DNA of 64,000 nucleotides, from contig NZ_JAGYWA010000003.1 of NCBI RefSeq assembly GCF_018383905.1, forward strand, positions 679,378-743,377, read 5' to 3'. The notes beneath the pieces were generated by a model. The model saw nothing but the letters and a program-made list of their open reading frames with translations, did no database searches and had not been told where the DNA came from. The position numbers and the translations under genes are program-made. Positions 62,235 to 64,000 of this stretch are shown piece by piece; the stretch's first letter is position 1, and every line of letters starts with the position of its first letter. The stretch comes from Flavobacterium branchiicola (GTDB lineage: Bacteria; Bacteroidota; Bacteroidia; Flavobacteriales; Flavobacteriaceae).

Positions 62235-64000
62235 TTATTTTAAATAATCAATCATAATATTATCATTTGCCATAAGTGCGTATGATCCGTTATTTGCTGG
62301 ATTGTACGTAAGAGTAGTACCTGATACAGTTATTGCATCTTTATCGATACGAACCCCGTTTATGTACAACTTCACTTTAGATAAAGCAGATGGCGTTGCA
62401 GTAAGTGTAAACGTTACTTGATTTGCTCCCGCAGTAAACTCATCTATTTGCTGTTGAGGCGCCATTGCACTAAGATCAATCACATTAGCCACAGATTTCT
62501 CATCAGTATAAGTCAGCTTTTTAGTTGCTGAATCAAGAGTAAGACTTGTAAGTGTTTCGCTTGCTTTAACAAGACTGCTAATATCAATTACTTTTGTTGC
62601 ACCAGTAGCATCTATATAAGAGAACTGTTTTGTCGTTCCATCATAGCTTACATTACCACCTGTATTTTTAATGATATTCTCGATAATCTGTTTTACATTA
62701 GTATCTCCGGCAATTGTTGAGAAGTTAGTTGTAACGTCTCCAACCACATTGATATTAACCGCTATACCTTTCTCGTTTGTATACGTGTAAGTTCCGTTGT
62801 TGTTATTACTTAGCGTAGTAACTGTTTCGCTTAACTTAACAAGATCGCTGATGTTGATCACTTTTGAAGCGCCTGTAGCATCAATATAAGAGAACTCTTT
62901 CTTAGTTCCGTCATAGCTTACGTTTCCTGCCGTACTGTTTACGATATTCTCGATAATCTGTTTTACAGTAGTATCGCCAGCAATTGTTGAGAAGTTAGTT
63001 GTAACATCTCCTACTACATTGATCTTAACTTCAACACCTTTCTCATTTGTATATGTATAAGAACCGTTGTTGTTGTTAGAAAGCGTAGTAACCGTTTCGC
63101 TTAACTTAACAAGATCGCTGATGTTGATCACTTTTGAAGCGCCAGTAGCATCAATATAAGAGAACTCTTTCTTAGTTCCGTCATAGCTTACGTTTCCTGC
63201 CGTATTGTTTACGATATTCTCGATAATCTGTTTTACAGTAGTATCGCCCGCAATTGTTGAGAAGTTAGTTGTAACATCTCCAACTACATTGATCTTAACT
63301 TCAACACCTTTCTCATTTGTATATGTATAAGAACCGTTGTTGTTGTTTGTAAGCGTAGTAACTGTTTCGCTTAACTTAACAAGATCGCTGATGTTAATCA
63401 CTTTTGAAGCGCCTGTAGCATCAATATAAGAGAACTCTTTCTTAGTTCCGTCATAGCTTACGTTTCCTGCTGTATTGTTTACGATATTCTCGATAATCTG
63501 TTTTACATTAGTATCTCCAGCAATTGTTGAGAAGTTAGTTGTAACATCTCCAACCACATTGATCTTAACTTCAACACCTTTCTCGTTTGTATACGTGTAA
63601 GAACCGTCGTTGTTGTTAGAAAGCGTAGTAACTGTTTCGCTTAACTTAACAAGATCGCTGATGTTGATCACTTTTGAAGTGCCTGTAGCATCAATATAAG
63701 AGAACTCTTTCTTAGTTCCGTCATAGCTTACGTTTCCTGCCGTATTGTTTACGATATTCTCGATAATCTGTTTTACCTCAGTATTGTTTGCAATTGTTGA
63801 GAAGTTGCTTGTTACATCTCCAACAACATTGATCTTAACTTCAACACCTTTCTCGTTTGTATACGTGTAAGAACCGTCGTTGTTGTTAGAAAGCGTAGTA
63901 ACCGTTTCGCTTAACTTAACAAGATCGCTGATGTTGATCACTTTTGAAGCGCCAGTAGCATCTGTATAAGAGAACTCATTTTTAGTTCCGTCATAGCTTA
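62235..64000 (-). CDS. Repeat-rich surface protein, 3' part (partial)
   Basis: The frame is open to the right edge, so only the C-terminal 588 residues are seen. They consist of five nearly identical 90-residue repeats (VINISDLVKLSETVTTLSNN, SYTYTNEKGVEVKINVVGDV, IIENIVNNTAGNVSYDGTKK), plus a partial sixth at the edge. A diverged last unit (VIDISSLVKASETLTSLTLD) and an 85-residue end domain (FTAGANQVTFTLTATPSALS, LYINGVRIDKDAITVSGTTL) follow. The end domain resembles tail-fibre tips. Asn/Thr/Val-rich, cysteine-free composition is typical of extended adhesin stalks. The N-terminus and export signal lie outside. Confidence 0.8.
   Translation of the reverse strand, partial: SYDGTKNEFSYTDATGASKVINISDLVKLSETVTTLSNNNDGSYTYTNEKGVEVKINVVGDVTSNFSTIANNTEVKQIIENIVNNTAGNVSYDGTKKEFSYIDATGTSKVINISDLVKLSETVTTLSNNNDGSYTYTNEKGVEVKINVVGDVTTNFSTIAGDTNVKQIIENIVNNTAGNVSYDGTKKEFSYIDATGASKVINISDLVKLSETVTTLTNNNNGSYTYTNEKGVEVKINVVGDVTTNFSTIAGDTTVKQIIENIVNNTAGNVSYDGTKKEFSYIDATGASKVINISDLVKLSETVTTLSNNNNGSYTYTNEKGVEVKINVVGDVTTNFSTIAGDTTVKQIIENIVNSTAGNVSYDGTKKEFSYIDATGASKVINISDLVKLSETVTTLSNNNNGTYTYTNEKGIAVNINVVGDVTTNFSTIAGDTNVKQIIENIIKNTGGNVSYDGTTKQFSYIDATGATKVIDISSLVKASETLTSLTLDSATKKLTYTDEKSVANVIDLSAMAPQQQIDEFTAGANQVTFTLTATPSALSKVKLYINGVRIDKDAITVSGTTLTYNPANNGSYALMANDNIMIDYLK
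62560..64000 (-). repeat. 270-bp coding tandem repeats
   Basis: The phrase GATGTTGATCACTTTTGAAG (with small variations) recurs every 270 bp (about 62850, 63120, 63390, 63660 and 63930). Units are nearly identical over long stretches at DNA level. The first decoded unit at the C-terminal side (62560-62830) is diverged. The array continues beyond the window. Confidence 0.9.

Noticed and set aside
62560..64000. CRISPR-like array
   Set aside because: The period is 270 bp, units are coding and identical throughout, and there are no short repeats with unique spacers.

Overview
The window looks like chromosomal DNA of a Flavobacterium-type member of the Bacteroidota. The DNA is AT-rich. There is a SusC/SusD pair, PorP/SprF and a gliding-associated (type B) C-terminal domain of the type IX secretion system (T9SS). 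Lipoproteins are numerous, Shine-Dalgarno sequences are rare, and several promoters carry the Bacteroidota -7 element TAnnTTTG. No rRNA, CRISPR array, complete insertion sequence or prophage was recognised.

Layout. 0-4.3 kb: the first codons of a gene leaving the window, a repeat-rich spacer, a cysteine desulfurase, and a converging MobA-like/XdhC pair that suggests maturation of a molybdenum hydroxylase not present here; then an NlpE-like lipoprotein. 4.4-9.5 kb: YegP-like protein, a small lipoprotein, a Crp/Fnr regulator followed by a DUF4440-type lipoprotein, a saccharopine-dehydrogenase-like enzyme, a PEP-mutase/isocitrate-lyase family enzyme, and an anchored unknown. 9.6-22 kb: a polysaccharide utilisation locus, with susC-susD and two six-hairpin glycosidases on the minus strand and a GH36 alpha-galactosidase diverging from them. 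Near-identical operator-like sites sit at the same distance from both promoters. 22-29.3 kb: a DUF1254/DUF1214 lipoprotein, then a cobalamin riboswitch and a three-gene B12 uptake operon (BtuB-like receptor, BtuG-like propeller lipoprotein, PKD-containing lipoprotein).

29.4-35 kb: a serine beta-lactamase-like hydrolase, a remnant of an XRE regulator, small unknowns, an exported Ppx/GppA-like protein, and a YdeI-GNAT-PfpI trio. 35-39 kb: an L-amino-acid oxidase and a ThDP 2-keto-acid decarboxylase one base apart. 39.3 kb: a short double-glycine-leader, Cys-rich peptide. 39.7-46 kb: a membrane AraC regulator, an initiator tRNA with two decayed tandem copies, DUF4269, a GT39-type glycosyltransferase, DUF4494 and a histone-H1-like protein. 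46-53 kb: small unknowns, then a histidine kinase/NtrC-type response regulator pair and two paralogous AraC regulators.

53-64 kb: all genes lie on the minus strand. A T9SS trio (type B cargo, PorP/SprF, OmpA-family protein) follows a series of exported proteins that look like surface fibres. One has 270-bp near-identical tandem repeats and runs off the right edge. One has a tail-fibre-like C-terminal region and a coiled coil. Two share a repeated module ending in YNGxxW.

Small dispersed repeats are a feature of the intergenic regions: a three-copy MITE-like element, several long perfect hairpins, and one terminator hairpin sequence reused five times.
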